Assembly (NCBI GenBank): GCA_019058275.1
Contig: JAHLVW010000089.1
Location: forward strand, 1-64,000
Direction: 5' to 3'
Length of the DNA stretch: 64,000 nucleotides
DNA from: Candidatus Heimdallarchaeota archaeon
GTDB taxonomy: Archaea; Asgardarchaeota; Heimdallarchaeia; JABLTI01
In this document: positions 41,594 through 51,136 of the stretch, one piece after another
Numbering within the stretch: the stretch's first letter is position 1
How the letters are laid out: every line of letters starts with the position of its first letter
Translations under genes and position numbers: made by a program
Notes under the pieces: model-generated
Seen by the model: only the letters and a program-made list of their open reading frames with translations
Told to the model about the DNA's origin: nothing
The model's database searches: none

Positions 41594-42718
41594 GTGACAC
41601 AAGGAGGAATCATTTTGACCTCAAAAGATGATATCAAACTTTTACTGTTGAATAAGAAAGAAGAAGAATTACTTCAGCTGTTGGAAAAAGAGAAGAAAAG
41701 TATTAGTGAGTTATTAATAGGAATAGCTACTGATGATACGGAATGGAAAATCCGTAGAGATGCTGTAAAGATACTCGGAAAAGGAGGGATAGAGCAGAGT
41801 ATTGATTTACTGGGCAATATATTGCTAAAGGACCATCTAACTGTAATGCGAAAAAATGCTGCGAAAGCATTGGGATCAATAGAGAATCCTGAAAGTAAGA
41901 AACCTTTACTTGAAGCATTAAAAACCTCCAAAGATCCTTCAATAATAATAGAAGTAGCAAAAGCTTTAGGGAATTTAAAAGTAAACGAAGCAGTAGATCC
42001 TTTAATTAAAATGCTAGAATCTAGTAAAGATGGAGAAATCAGGGAAAATGTTGCAGAATCACTTGGTTTGATTGGTAATCCAAAAGCTTTAGATCCGTTA
42101 CTAAAAATAATGAAAAGTGATAAGGAAGATTGGGTAAGAGGACAAGCAGCAGAAGCTTTAGGTTTGATAGGAGATACAAAAGTTGTTCCTGATTTGATTT
42201 CAACTCTCGAGAAAGATACAGGAATTAGTGTTTCAGTAAAAACAGCAACTGCATTAGGACGATTAAAAGATTCACAAGCTGTAGATTCATTAATTAGCTT
42301 TCTGCAAAAAGGTCAAAATGTTGAGAACAGACGAGCATTAGCATATGCATTAGGAGAGATTGGTGATAAGAAAGCTGCTGAAGTCTTCTTAGATTTACTT
42401 ACTGATGAAGATGAGACTGTTCGATATTGGTCTTGCCTTTCTTTAGGTTTTATGAAATATAAGCGAGCTGCCAATCCAATCCTTGATGTATTAAAAGATG
42501 ATAGTAGTATTCGAGTTAGAAGAATAGCCGCATTGTCTGTGGGTCAATTAGTACCTAAAACCAAGAAATGTGTAAAAATGCTTCTCGAATCACTTGAAAA
42601 AGAAGAAGATGATGATGTTAAAGAAAAAATTATGCGGACAATGATTCGAATCGCTAAAGAACAAGGATATAAAGATGAAAAAGATATGATAAAGAAAATG
42701 GAGATTGATACAGAATAG
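41594..42718 (+). CDS. HEAT / PBS-lyase-like repeat protein
   Basis: The 374 residues contain about ten HEAT-like repeats of roughly 31 residues, with the PBS lyase variant core (R-x-x-A-x-x-A-L-G): DAVKILGKGGIEQSIDLLGN, KNAAKALGSIENPESKKPLL, ENVAESLGLIGNPKALDPLL, GQAAEALGLIGDTKVVPDLI, KTATALGRLKDSQAVDSLIS, RALAYALGEIGDKKAAEVFL and so on. These make a superhelical scaffold for protein contacts. No lyase catalytic residues are expected. It ends in a hairpin terminator and lies 126 bases before the EutA-like gene, so the two are probably separate transcripts. Confidence 0.9.
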   Translation: MTQGGIILTSKDDIKLLLLNKKEEELLQLLEKEKKSISELLIGIATDDTEWKIRRDAVKILGKGGIEQSIDLLGNILLKDHLTVMRKNAAKALGSIENPESKKPLLEALKTSKDPSIIIEVAKALGNLKVNEAVDPLIKMLESSKDGEIRENVAESLGLIGNPKALDPLLKIMKSDKEDWVRGQAAEALGLIGDTKVVPDLISTLEKDTGISVSVKTATALGRLKDSQAVDSLISFLQKGQNVENRRALAYALGEIGDKKAAEVFLDLLTDEDETVRYWSCLSLGFMKYKRAANPILDVLKDDSSIRVRRIAALSVGQLVPKTKKCVKMLLESLEKEEDDDVKEKIMRTMIRIAKEQGYKDEKDMIKKMEIDTE

Positions 42719-42744
42719 ATTAATTTTCTCCAAACTATATAATC

Positions 42745-42769
42745 AGAAGAGAGATTTTCTCTCTTTTTT
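42745..42769 (+). terminator. Hairpin plus T-tract after the HEAT gene
   Basis: AAGAGAGA (42747-42754) and TCTCTCTT (42758-42765) form an 8-bp stem with a 3-base loop, followed directly by TTTT. It lies 29 bases after the HEAT-repeat stop codon. Confidence 0.65.
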
Positions 42770-42844
42770 CTAAAATTTTTAGAATCCAAGTGAAAATCAA
42801 ATTAGAAGAAAAGGATAAAAACAATTTTTATTATTAAACAATTC

Positions 42845-44284
42845 ATGACTGTTCAAGAGCTATTAATTACTTCAGTAGGTATTGATGTAGGTACATCAAC
42901 CTCACACATGGTCTTTTCAAGATTACATCTGGTAAAACAAATGAGTCGCACATCAAAGAAATTTGAAATCGTTAACAGAGAAATACTTTATCGTGGTGGT
43001 ATCTACATTACACCATTAATTGATCAAGAAACGATTAATTTTGATGAATTATCGAAGATTTTTCAGAAGGAATTTGCCAAAGCAAAAATTACTAAAGAGG
43101 ATATTGATACTGGTGCAGTCATTGTTACAGGGGAAACAGCTAAAAAGAAGAATGCTGAAAAGATTGTTAGTTTATTAGCTATAGAAGCAGGTAAATTTGT
43201 AGCAGCAACAGCAGGTCCAAATTTTGAATCAGTAATTGCAGCAATGGGTAGTGGAGCTGTAACTCGAGCAAAGGATTTGAAAAAGACAATAATGAATATT
43301 GATACTGGTGGGGGAACCTCGAACATTGCAGTAATTTCACCTAAGGGGGAAATCATTGATACTGCATGTATTAATGTTGGAGGTAGGTTACTCGTAACTA
43401 ATGGTTCTGAGAATATTATTGAGAAATACGAAGAAGCAGCCAAAATTGCAGCTGATGATGTAGGGGTTCACCTTGAAGTAGGTAAAACAATTTCCAAAAC
43501 AGATAAAGAACGAGTAGCTAAAAGGTTAGCTGAAGCTTTAATAGAGATTATTACTAAGAAAGAAAATATTTCAGAAGTTGCAATAAAATTAATGATGACA
43601 CCCTTACTAACCTTTGATGGCAAAGTAAATTACTACTCATTTTCCGGTGGAGTTGCAGAATATATTTATGGCAAAACTAACGAGTATTTTGGTGATATTG
43701 GTCGTGAAGTTGCCAAAGAAATCAAGAAACAAAGTCAAAAAGCCAAGATAAAACTCCTTGAACCTCTTGAGTTAATAAGAGCAACTGTCATTGGAGCGGG
43801 GCAATACTCTTTACAAGTAAGTGGTGCAACAACCTTAGTAACAGAAGATAATGATTTCCCGATCAGGAACATTCCAGTAGTAGTACCTTATTTACCACAA
43901 GAAAGCCCTACTGAAAAAGAAATCAAGAGAGCAATAGATATGGCTTACCAAAGAATTGATTTGAAAGAGGGAGAAGCTCAAGTAGCTCTATCATTTCATA
44001 AAACAATTGGTCTTTCTTACGAACGATTAAAGTCATTTGCACAAGGAATTGTTTCTGCAGTCCCATCTCTTGTGAAGAAAAACATGCCACTCATATTGGT
44101 ATTCAAAGATGATATTGGTAATAGTGTTGGCAATGTTATGAAAAGAGAAACAGAAATGAAATCAAATATCATTTCTATAGATGAACTAGGTCTAAGGGAA
44201 GGAGACTATATCGATATAGGTGAACCTATGGCAAGTAAACAAGTCGTTCCTGTTGTAGTTAAGACACTTATTTTTGAAAACTAG
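42845..44284 (+). CDS. eutA: EutA-like reactivating factor for ethanolamine ammonia-lyase
   Basis: The 479-residue protein has an actin/Hsp70-like ATPase fold: phosphate-1 loop GIDVGTSTSHMVFSRL and phosphate-2 loop MNIDTGGGTSNIAVI, with MGSGAVTRA in between and FSGGVAEYIYG later. The combination GIDVGTSTSHxVFSxL with REILYRGG is that of EutA, which reactivates B12-dependent ethanolamine ammonia-lyase by releasing inactivated cobalamin. EutB and EutC are not in the window, so it may serve a lyase encoded elsewhere or a different B12 enzyme. It stands alone, with 126 bases before and 257 bases after it. Confidence 0.85.
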   Translation: MTVQELLITSVGIDVGTSTSHMVFSRLHLVKQMSRTSKKFEIVNREILYRGGIYITPLIDQETINFDELSKIFQKEFAKAKITKEDIDTGAVIVTGETAKKKNAEKIVSLLAIEAGKFVAATAGPNFESVIAAMGSGAVTRAKDLKKTIMNIDTGGGTSNIAVISPKGEIIDTACINVGGRLLVTNGSENIIEKYEEAAKIAADDVGVHLEVGKTISKTDKERVAKRLAEALIEIITKKENISEVAIKLMMTPLLTFDGKVNYYSFSGGVAEYIYGKTNEYFGDIGREVAKEIKKQSQKAKIKLLEPLELIRATVIGAGQYSLQVSGATTLVTEDNDFPIRNIPVVVPYLPQESPTEKEIKRAIDMAYQRIDLKEGEAQVALSFHKTIGLSYERLKSFAQGIVSAVPSLVKKNMPLILVFKDDIGNSVGNVMKRETEMKSNIISIDELGLREGDYIDIGEPMASKQVVPVVVKTLIFEN

Positions 44285-44541
44285 ACAAAAGTGATTCTAT
44301 ATACAAACACTTAAAATACTAAAGAATAAATCACCAATAAGTTTAATTTACGGAGAGATTTTCCTAAAGAAACTAATTATAGAAATTAATTCAGATTTAG
44401 TTGTGATTTTAAAAGCAAAACAATATAATAAAAGCAGAACAGTAAGCACAAAATAAGCTTTTGATTGTTCTTTGATTGCAATGAAAACACAAAGAGACTA
44501 TTTAAAAAGATAACTTACAACAATAAAACAGAGGTGATAGA

Positions 44542-44823
44542 GTGAAGGAGAAGTTAATGATTCTGACTGATAAATTATATTCAGCAGGTTTTAATATTTC
44601 AGGGATAGAGGTTGAAGCAAGTGATTTGGTACGAATTAAATTTTCAGACCTCAAAGGTTTAGAACTGCTTTTGAATGAATCATATGCCAAGATCGAAGAT
44701 GGAGAATGTTCCGGAGAAAAACTGAAAGAATTTAAGAAACTTGTAGAATCACATTATACATTAAAAGACGAAATAGTATCAAAAGATAATGATATGTTTA
44801 ATCAATTACTAAACGCAAACTGA
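44542..44823 (+). CDS. Uncharacterised 93-residue protein
   Basis: The start is GTG 44542, with Shine-Dalgarno GAGGTGAT (44531-44538) and TATA-like TATTTAAAAAG (44499-44509) upstream. The small protein is acidic and mixed alpha/beta: LMILTDKLYSAGFNISGIEV, DLVRIKFSDLKGLELLLNES, then a helical tail. No cysteine pairs or membrane segment. No family recognised. It is followed by a shared hairpin terminator. Confidence 0.6.
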   Translation: MKEKLMILTDKLYSAGFNISGIEVEASDLVRIKFSDLKGLELLLNESYAKIEDGECSGEKLKEFKKLVESHYTLKDEIVSKDNDMFNQLLNAN

Positions 44824-44847
44824 GTTATTAAAGCTCATTTTATTTTG

Positions 44848-44874
44848 AGGTTTTTAGTTTGTAGCTAAAAACCT
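44848..44874. terminator. Bidirectional hairpin terminator
   Basis: AGGTTTTTAG (44848-44857) and CTAAAAACCT (44865-44874) form a 10-bp stem with a 7-base loop. It sits between the convergent 93-residue and Cys-rich genes and overlaps the stop of the latter. Confidence 0.6.
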
Positions 44875-45080
44875 TAGGAACCAGCAACACGTTTAACAGT
44901 ACATTTATCATCATTGCAATTGTAACAACTTGTTCCTTTGTATTTTTGAGAGCAATAGGTGACTTCATTACGTAATTTACACCAATCAATAACGCAATCT
45001 AAGCAAAAAGTTTTCGATTTTCCTTTTAAGAGATTTTCTTCTCTTGAGAGAGATTTTTTATGCGAATTTAAGACTGCCAA
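44874..45080 (-). CDS. Cys-rich microprotein A (68 residues), paralogue of 45225-45416
   Basis: The protein carries a basic N-terminus (residues 1-24) and then a cysteine array FCLDCVIDWCKLRNEVTYCS followed by QKYKGTSCYNCNDDKC. This makes four C pairs, suited to one or two zinc or iron-sulphur sites. The pattern C-x2-C-x4-W-C-x8-Y-C-S-x3-Y-K-G is shared with the next gene upstream, 145 bases away, so they are a tandem duplication. I know no family. The start ATG 45080 lies at the base of an AT-rich leader. Confidence 0.65.
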   Translation of the reverse strand: MAVLNSHKKSLSREENLLKGKSKTFCLDCVIDWCKLRNEVTYCSQKYKGTSCYNCNDDKCTVKRVAGS

Positions 45081-45224
45081 TTTTACCTCGTTCCTTCAGA
45101 TTGTTTCATCCAATTAAACAAATCTGCGAATCTATACTTTTTAAGTTCCTAACATACGGAGAATACTGACATAATACCTAAAAAGCTTAATTTTTCAAAA
45201 AATAGTATGTAAAATTAGTCAATT

Positions 45225-45416
45225 CTATTTAGTTTTACACTTTTCTGAATCACAAATAAAGATTAATTCACCTTTGTATCGGAACGAACAGTAATTAACT
45301 TTGCTTTTTAAGATACACCAAGTATAAAGACAACTACCACAGTAACCTAAATGTCTTTTATCAAATGTTACCATTGTTTCTTTTGTATGAGTTTTTTTCT
45401 CTGACTCTGTTGCCAA
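45225..45416 (-). CDS. Cys-rich microprotein B (63 residues), paralogue of 44874-45080
   Basis: This is the second copy of the tandem pair: YCGSCLYTWCILKSKVNYCS followed by FRYKGELIFICDSEKCKTK. The C-x2-C, W-C, Y-C-S and Y-K-G positions are all kept; the C-x2-C pair near the end of copy A is reduced to a single Cys here (FICDSEKC), so the metal site may differ. The basic N-terminal 20 residues are less similar. It has its own intergenic region, so it may be expressed separately. Confidence 0.65.
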   Translation of the reverse strand: MATESEKKTHTKETMVTFDKRHLGYCGSCLYTWCILKSKVNYCSFRYKGELIFICDSEKCKTK

Positions 45417-45556
45417 TTCTTTCCGTTCCTTTATTCACTATCTTGTCAAGTAAAACTCCTTGATAATAACTTCATGCAATTTATTTCTTAACTATAGCAT
45501 ATTATAGAGTTTAACTTTTAAAGTCACCATCTTTAATCGAACATAATATGATCCTC

Positions 45557-46687
45557 TTAGGGTGATAACTCTGGGAAGTAATTATATGTCTCAAGTATTT
45601 TCTTGTTAAGAGGGAGTTTCTTCATTGTTTTTGGTATCAAATTATTGATTCTGCTATATTGATGGAAGTCTCTTAACTTAAGATTAAATAGCAACATTCC
45701 AGCCAAGATTTTGCAAAAAATTGCATCTTGGTAAAGATCTCGATGATTCCATGAAAAGTTCATATTGAAATCTTTATCAGCAATATTCTCAGCGCCAATT
45801 AAAGGAATACTTGAAGACGATACAACTCCATCGTTCCCCACACCTCGTTTATGGAGGAGTTTTGAAAACCATTTACTTTTTGTACCTCGTATTGTTACCC
45901 ATCGTATGTTTCCTGGTGTTTGTGGGTTAGAATTAAGTGTTCTAAGGAAGTTGTTTTTAGGTGATTTCTTTTTGAAGAATAGACCTAGTAATCTACCAAA
46001 AACATTGATATTGCCAATTCTAATTTGCTGAAATTGCTTACTTTGAGAAAAGTTATCCTTTCCAAAGAAAAGCTTCAAGAGAAATTGCAAAAATGGTGAT
46101 TGTAATCTATCTACAATCTTACATCCATTATTTGGTGTAGCTATTAAAATAATGTTTTTGACTCTTAACAAACAGCTATTAGTTGTATGAATCTGATCTT
46201 CATAAATAAGGTATTCTTGGATAAATTTCCTTACAATTAGACCGCCCATGCTTCCTGCAATGAAATCTATTTCACCATCATTATGAAAATTCCATCCATT
46301 ACGTTTTGTGTTTATGTTTTCCATAAGTTCTTCTGCTAACATTGGTATATCATGTTTAAAGTTGCATCTTCCATCTTTTTCTGAATATAAATCAAAAACA
46401 AATATTTTCTTGTATCCAAAGGGGTTCTTCTGTGGATGATATTCTAAAGCCTCAATATAATAACGGTGATCCCCAATTCTAGGTGGGTTTGATACAGAGT
46501 AACCTGGAACAATAATTAATGTTCTTCTTGAAAGATCTGCAGGTTTTGTATCATACAAATGAGAACCTTTCGCAATTGTTTTTTCGGAAACAGCTCTAGT
46601 TCTATTTAGATTATTAATATGAAACAAATTTAGTGTACTATCAGAGGAATTCTTTATTTTAATTGAAACATCTAATTCTAGACTCAT
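45557..46687 (-). CDS. Lipase-like alpha/beta hydrolase
   Basis: The 376-residue protein contains the nucleophile elbow IDFIAGSMGGLIVRKFIQEY (G-x-S-x-G with Ser) and the following strand NIILIATPNNGCK, as in triacylglycerol lipase and PGAP1-type hydrolases. GVGNDGVVSSSSIPLIGAEN supplies the likely acid, and NFSWNHRDLYQDA the likely catalytic His. An N-terminal 60-residue strand-rich region precedes the LIIVPGYSVS oxyanion strand. No signal peptide is visible, so it would be cytoplasmic, acting on lipid or ester substrates. It shares a strand with the next upstream gene but is not overlapping. Confidence 0.82.
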   Translation of the reverse strand: MSLELDVSIKIKNSSDSTLNLFHINNLNRTRAVSEKTIAKGSHLYDTKPADLSRRTLIIVPGYSVSNPPRIGDHRYYIEALEYHPQKNPFGYKKIFVFDLYSEKDGRCNFKHDIPMLAEELMENINTKRNGWNFHNDGEIDFIAGSMGGLIVRKFIQEYLIYEDQIHTTNSCLLRVKNIILIATPNNGCKIVDRLQSPFLQFLLKLFFGKDNFSQSKQFQQIRIGNINVFGRLLGLFFKKKSPKNNFLRTLNSNPQTPGNIRWVTIRGTKSKWFSKLLHKRGVGNDGVVSSSSIPLIGAENIADKDFNMNFSWNHRDLYQDAIFCKILAGMLLFNLKLRDFHQYSRINNLIPKTMKKLPLNKKILETYNYFPELSP

Positions 46688-46769
46688 TTACTTAAACCAA
46701 TTGAAGAATCTTTAACTTCCTTCTTCCATGATTTAGTTTAAAAAGAGCTAATTTACTTACAAGATTAGA

Positions 46770-47444
46770 TTAAGAAAGAATAGTCACTTTATTTTTCTTT
46801 AAGAGTGCAAGAAATGCTTTCTTACAAGACATCTTCTTTATTGTAAATAGGTTTTGATATTCTGTTTTATTCAAATGCTTAGCTATTTTCTCAGAATGAT
46901 CTCTTTTATCCTTGTCTAGATTTCGAGGAATATATATGTTGATTAATTTACTCCGTTCATCTATTAATAATGACAATTCATTTCCTAAAGCAATTTTTGA
47001 TTCTTCAAATTCAACTGTTATTCCGTTATGCACTCGAAAGAGTCTAATTCTTGTTTTAATTTTGAGACTTACCAATAATTCTTGGTAGATGTATTGAATT
47101 GTATCGTTTAGCAGATTCTCTTCATTCAAAAGATAATTCTCTTGATAAACATTCAGAATAGATTCAATCATTGAATAGACATTAGCTATAAATCGAATCA
47201 TTTCTTTCTTGTAGATGAGAAACATTGCACAGAATTTTCCTCTCTCTAAAATGATTGGATCATCACTTGCTTTAACTTTAATATGAAAAACATAAATTAA
47301 AGATCTAAAATCTGAATTGTAAGGAACAGGTATTGGACCAAATAACCCTCTATTTCTTTCTTCGCCAAGACCAACTGCAGTAATCCCATGGATACCAGTA
47401 GCTAACGCTTCTCTTTCAGATAATGAACTGAGGTTTAGTCGCAC
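46770..47444 (-). CDS. Uncharacterised 224-residue protein, possibly longin-like
   Basis: No clear family. The N-terminal half alternates short strands with a long helix: HGITAVGLGEERNRGLFGPI, DFRSLIYVFHIKV, CAMFLIYKKEMIRFIANVYS, then ESILNVYQENYLL and NDTIQYIYQEL. That order is compatible with a longin/roadblock-type or PAS-like sensor fold, but the match is weak. The C-terminus is basic (KKMSCKKAFLALLKKNKVTIL). It lies 82 bases upstream of the lipase-like gene on the same strand and could be co-expressed. Confidence 0.55.
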   Translation of the reverse strand: MRLNLSSLSEREALATGIHGITAVGLGEERNRGLFGPIPVPYNSDFRSLIYVFHIKVKASDDPIILERGKFCAMFLIYKKEMIRFIANVYSMIESILNVYQENYLLNEENLLNDTIQYIYQELLVSLKIKTRIRLFRVHNGITVEFEESKIALGNELSLLIDERSKLINIYIPRNLDKDKRDHSEKIAKHLNKTEYQNLFTIKKMSCKKAFLALLKKNKVTILS

Positions 47445-47671
47445 AATAGGAACATCATAATCATAACAGCAAATAACATACTATCAAAAATTGTTTCACT
47501 ATCAGCTGCTATATCCTGTAGGTTTTCAGTCATTAGCTTGCACCTAAGATAGTCCCTATTCAAATTGTAAAATCAATAATCCTACTTTAAACTTTTGTTC
47601 GCTATAGAAAGCTCTGTGTTACCAATTAAATAATACATAAAAAAAAGTTAAAAGTTATAATAACAAGTTTA

Positions 47672-49210
47672 ATGAATCATGGAAAAGAGGGTTCTCCTAT
47701 GCCATCGAATGCTGCTAAAAGAGATAGCATCGAATCAGAACCAAGAGCACATCGGACTGTTGAAGGTTTTAACAACTTTTGGTGGAAAATCAGAGATTCA
47801 GTTAAGATGCGTATTAAAGAAGAATCTTGGTCAGATATTGGGTTAGATATAGCGATAATTTTAGGTTTGATTGGCATCGGAATGTTTATTCGAGTCATTC
47901 TTGCTTATGAATTTAGAGAACAATGGGGATTTGGTTCGAGTGAAAATCTCTGGAATAGGAACTTACTATTTAATATTAACAACGTAGAAATACGTGGTTT
48001 TGCTGATTTTGGCTATTATTACCATTCATGGATAACTGCTTGGTATAATGATAGTTGGTATCCTTATCGCTGGATCGAACCAACAACAGTATTAGATTAC
48101 TATTCCTATCCACCCATTTTTCTATATTTCTTAGTTCTTACTTGGCGTCCAGGCTTGAGTAATTTTTGGATGGCTTTTCCTATGGTCTTAACTGATGCAG
48201 CATGTGCAGCAGTAGTCTATCTAATTCTGAAAAATATCATTAAGAATAAGCATAATCGAGGTATTGCTATTTTCGGCGGGGTTTTGATGGCAATAGCACC
48301 AATTAACGTTATCTATGATGGAGTATATTGGCTTAATCCTGGCCCAGTCACTCTTTTGACAATGATAGCGTTTTATTTTGCGATTAAAAAGAAGTGGTGG
48401 CAATCATTTTTCTGGTTAGCAATTGCTACTATGACAAAACAAAATGCTTTGTTCTTTACTTATCCACTATTCTTTGTAATGTTAGGTGAAAAAGTTAGAA
48501 ATAAATCCATCCGTGAGTCAATAATAGAAAGCGTAATGAATGTAGCATTATTCGTTGGAGTTTGCTTACTTGTATCTGTTCCGTGGATATTTATGTCACC
48601 TTATCAATATGGTCGGCATATGTTGTTACCGGGTAGATCTATCTCATTGCAGCTAGAACCTGTTAATCCATCAGCCAATGACTGTGTCTCCTTTGCAAAA
48701 TCTCTGCAAGAAATAGGTTTCAGTGGATTTATTTTGAAATTAGCATCTTTTGGTAACTATTCAATGCTATGGATGATTTTGAGTGCAACAATAATTGCAA
48801 TCTATATGTTTTGGAAGTCATATAATGATAAATTAGATGGGATTGCATTTTTTGAATGGATTGCTGCGTATACCATTTTCACACACATTTTCATGCCTAG
48901 AGGAGTATACAAATTCTATACAGCATATTATGTACCAATGATTTTAATTGCACTAGTTGGATCATTTACATATTTTACTTCTGATGAAAAATTCTTACCA
49001 ATAGGGATGATTCTTAGTAGTGCTCTTTTCTTAGGATTCAATATTTGGTTACTTGTTATGGGGAGATGGGGCGTACCATTCTACCTCTTCATGGTAGCAA
49101 TTACCATTATATTATTTGGTGTAATTAGAACATACATTAGAGATCAAATGGCAAAAGATAATCAGTATGCAAGAGTACGGAAATTTTTCTACAGTAAAAT
49201 CGGATCATAA
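47672..49210 (+). CDS. GT-C-like multi-pass membrane glycosyltransferase
   Basis: This 512-residue protein has 11-12 membrane helices after a 40-residue hydrophilic N-terminus. The first external loop carries aromatic and acidic residues (GFADFGYYYHSWITAWYNDS, then YPPIFLY) in the place where GT-C enzymes bind lipid-phosphate sugars. PINVIYDGVYWLNPGPVTLL and TKQNALFFTYPLFFVM resemble ALG/PMT-family mannosyltransferases. The donor would be a dolichyl-phosphate sugar and the acceptor a glycolipid or protein. The specific enzyme cannot be named. An ATG at 47699 is an alternative start. Confidence 0.75.
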   Translation: MNHGKEGSPMPSNAAKRDSIESEPRAHRTVEGFNNFWWKIRDSVKMRIKEESWSDIGLDIAIILGLIGIGMFIRVILAYEFREQWGFGSSENLWNRNLLFNINNVEIRGFADFGYYYHSWITAWYNDSWYPYRWIEPTTVLDYYSYPPIFLYFLVLTWRPGLSNFWMAFPMVLTDAACAAVVYLILKNIIKNKHNRGIAIFGGVLMAIAPINVIYDGVYWLNPGPVTLLTMIAFYFAIKKKWWQSFFWLAIATMTKQNALFFTYPLFFVMLGEKVRNKSIRESIIESVMNVALFVGVCLLVSVPWIFMSPYQYGRHMLLPGRSISLQLEPVNPSANDCVSFAKSLQEIGFSGFILKLASFGNYSMLWMILSATIIAIYMFWKSYNDKLDGIAFFEWIAAYTIFTHIFMPRGVYKFYTAYYVPMILIALVGSFTYFTSDEKFLPIGMILSSALFLGFNIWLLVMGRWGVPFYLFMVAITIILFGVIRTYIRDQMAKDNQYARVRKFFYSKIGS

Positions 49211-49217
49211 AAAAAGA

Positions 49218-49237
49218 GAAGCTCACTGAAGAGCTTC
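49218..49237 (-). terminator. Terminator of the S9 peptidase gene
   Basis: GAAGCTC (49218-49224) pairs with GAGCTTC (49231-49237); on the minus strand a run of T (TCTTTTTTT) follows. The stem overlaps the last codons of the peptidase gene. Confidence 0.55.
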
Positions 49238-51067
49238 ATCAATAAAATCAGCAATTCGTTTGAATAAAACTTTCTGATTTTTTACTTTCAAAATACCATG
49301 ACCCTCATCATCAAATGTCAACAAATCAAATTTGATTGAATGTTCTTCTAGCTTCTTTTTCACTTCATCAACATTCTTAGGCGAGACATTTGGATCTCTT
49401 AGTCCCTGAACAATTAGGAGAGCTCCTTTTATATTTTGTACGAAGTTTATTGGTGATCGTTCATAATAAACTTCAGGGACTTCTTCTGGGTTACCACCAA
49501 GCATCTGTTCTGAATATGGTCTTAAATCAGGTCTTGTTGTATTGTAGTCAATAACTAAGTCTGTCATACCACATATTGGAACTGCAGCTGCAACAATTCT
49601 TTTTGGTGCTTTTGTAATTGTAAACCAACTACTATAACCTCCATAGCTTGTTCCTGTTACACCTACTTTATTCTCTTCTGCTAATCCATTATCTATTAGT
49701 GCTTCAATTCCAGAAAGAATGTCATTTTGCTCGTCAGAACCCCATCCGTTTAATCGTATAGCATCTTCAAATTCTAGTCCATAGCCAGTACTTCCTCTAT
49801 AATTCGGGTCTAATACAAAGAAACCTCTATTGACGTAATATTGAATTTGCTCATTTATACTATCTGAAGAGTGAGCAGTTGGTCCTCCATGAATATAAAC
49901 TATAGTTTTTCCATTAGGATTTCTAGGACGATATATCCAGCCATGTATCAGCAATCCATCTTTTCCATTCCATTCAAATCCCTCAGCAGGAGTAAAGTCT
50001 TCCTTTGTAATTTTAGTGTAATCCCAAAGGTTTGTTAGGAATTCAAATTTCTCTGGGATAACGTTATTGACATTAAACTTGATAAAATTCATAGGTTGTG
50101 TAGAGGAATAATATAATCCAATCCATGTTTCATCAGAAATTGGAAATCTGGGTACTAAATTACCAATTATATCAGGTAATACTCTTTCTTCCATTGTTGC
50201 TAAATTAATTATTGATGATTTAACTTTTGCTTTCTCATATTCATACACAATGATATGATTTCCAATTTTTGGGATCGAATAATACTCAATGTTTCTAGTT
50301 GGCTCATCAATAATCCATTCTATTTTACCAGAAGAGACATTATAAAATCCAAGGGAATAGTATTTTTGAACATGTCCATCTTTAGTGTCCGTTTGGAATA
50401 TTACTCTTTGTGAATCAGGCAACCAATCAGAATAAACTCTTGCTTTTTCACCAAAATTTAGTATTTCTCTATCTTCTTTTCCGTCAATGTCTACAAACCA
50501 TGTTTGTGTTCCTTTAGGATGTAATTCTTTTCTTGTGTAAATTAAATGAGTTCCTGTTTTATTCAACAAGGGATATGTATAAGCTGGTTTGTTAGGTTTT
50601 GCTATGACAGTTCTTACATTAGTTTCAATATTATGACGATACATCCATGTAGGTTCAATTTCCTCTTTTTTATTAGAATCATAATTAGCTCCATAAAACA
50701 ATAACTTTTCATCAGGATGTATATCTCCCCATCGCAAGAAATAATCTGGATCATCTTCTGTTAAGGGAATCATTTTCTTTGGTTCATCCAAGTTTACACG
50801 GAATAATCTATGTCTTTCGTTTCTACCCTTGTCTTCTGTAACAATTATTGCATTACTTTTAGGATAAAAATCTAACATAATGGTTAGTTCTGGTGTTTTT
50901 GTTAAAACAATAGGTTTGGATTTCTTCACCAAGTCTATGCAGAATACATCAACATTTGGATGAATGTTTTTCCAAGAATAAGCAAGCATATCTCCCTTTG
51001 GCGATATTTTTGGAGCTGAAATTCTAGGCACAGTTAACAAATTTTCTAAAAATTCTTTAGCGTTCAT
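49223..51067 (-). CDS. S9-family peptidase (acylaminoacyl-peptidase-like)
   Basis: The 614-residue protein has a beta-propeller-like N-terminal region of about 370 residues (repeats such as KGDMLAYSW, KNAIIVTEDKG, HLIYTRKE) followed by an alpha/beta-hydrolase domain. The catalytic set is visible: oxyanion HGGPTAHS, nucleophile GTSYGGYSSW, Asp in LRDPNVSP and His in DEGHGILK. Such enzymes cut short peptides or remove acylated N-terminal residues in the cytoplasm. There is no signal peptide. It converges with the membrane glycosyltransferase gene, with 12 bases between. Confidence 0.93.
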   Translation of the reverse strand: MNAKEFLENLLTVPRISAPKISPKGDMLAYSWKNIHPNVDVFCIDLVKKSKPIVLTKTPELTIMLDFYPKSNAIIVTEDKGRNERHRLFRVNLDEPKKMIPLTEDDPDYFLRWGDIHPDEKLLFYGANYDSNKKEEIEPTWMYRHNIETNVRTVIAKPNKPAYTYPLLNKTGTHLIYTRKELHPKGTQTWFVDIDGKEDREILNFGEKARVYSDWLPDSQRVIFQTDTKDGHVQKYYSLGFYNVSSGKIEWIIDEPTRNIEYYSIPKIGNHIIVYEYEKAKVKSSIINLATMEERVLPDIIGNLVPRFPISDETWIGLYYSSTQPMNFIKFNVNNVIPEKFEFLTNLWDYTKITKEDFTPAEGFEWNGKDGLLIHGWIYRPRNPNGKTIVYIHGGPTAHSSDSINEQIQYYVNRGFFVLDPNYRGSTGYGLEFEDAIRLNGWGSDEQNDILSGIEALIDNGLAEENKVGVTGTSYGGYSSWFTITKAPKRIVAAAVPICGMTDLVIDYNTTRPDLRPYSEQMLGGNPEEVPEVYYERSPINFVQNIKGALLIVQGLRDPNVSPKNVDEVKKKLEEHSIKFDLLTFDDEGHGILKVKNQKVLFKRIADFIDEALQ

Positions 51068-51136
51068 AGTACTTATATAAAAAAGAAGCTCTATTTAAGA
51101 ATAAAGGCAAAACACGAACAGTAGGAAGTAAATACT

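Noticed and set aside
46770..47444. Small GTPase of the Ras/Arf type
   Set aside because: No P-loop, switch or NKxD motifs are present.
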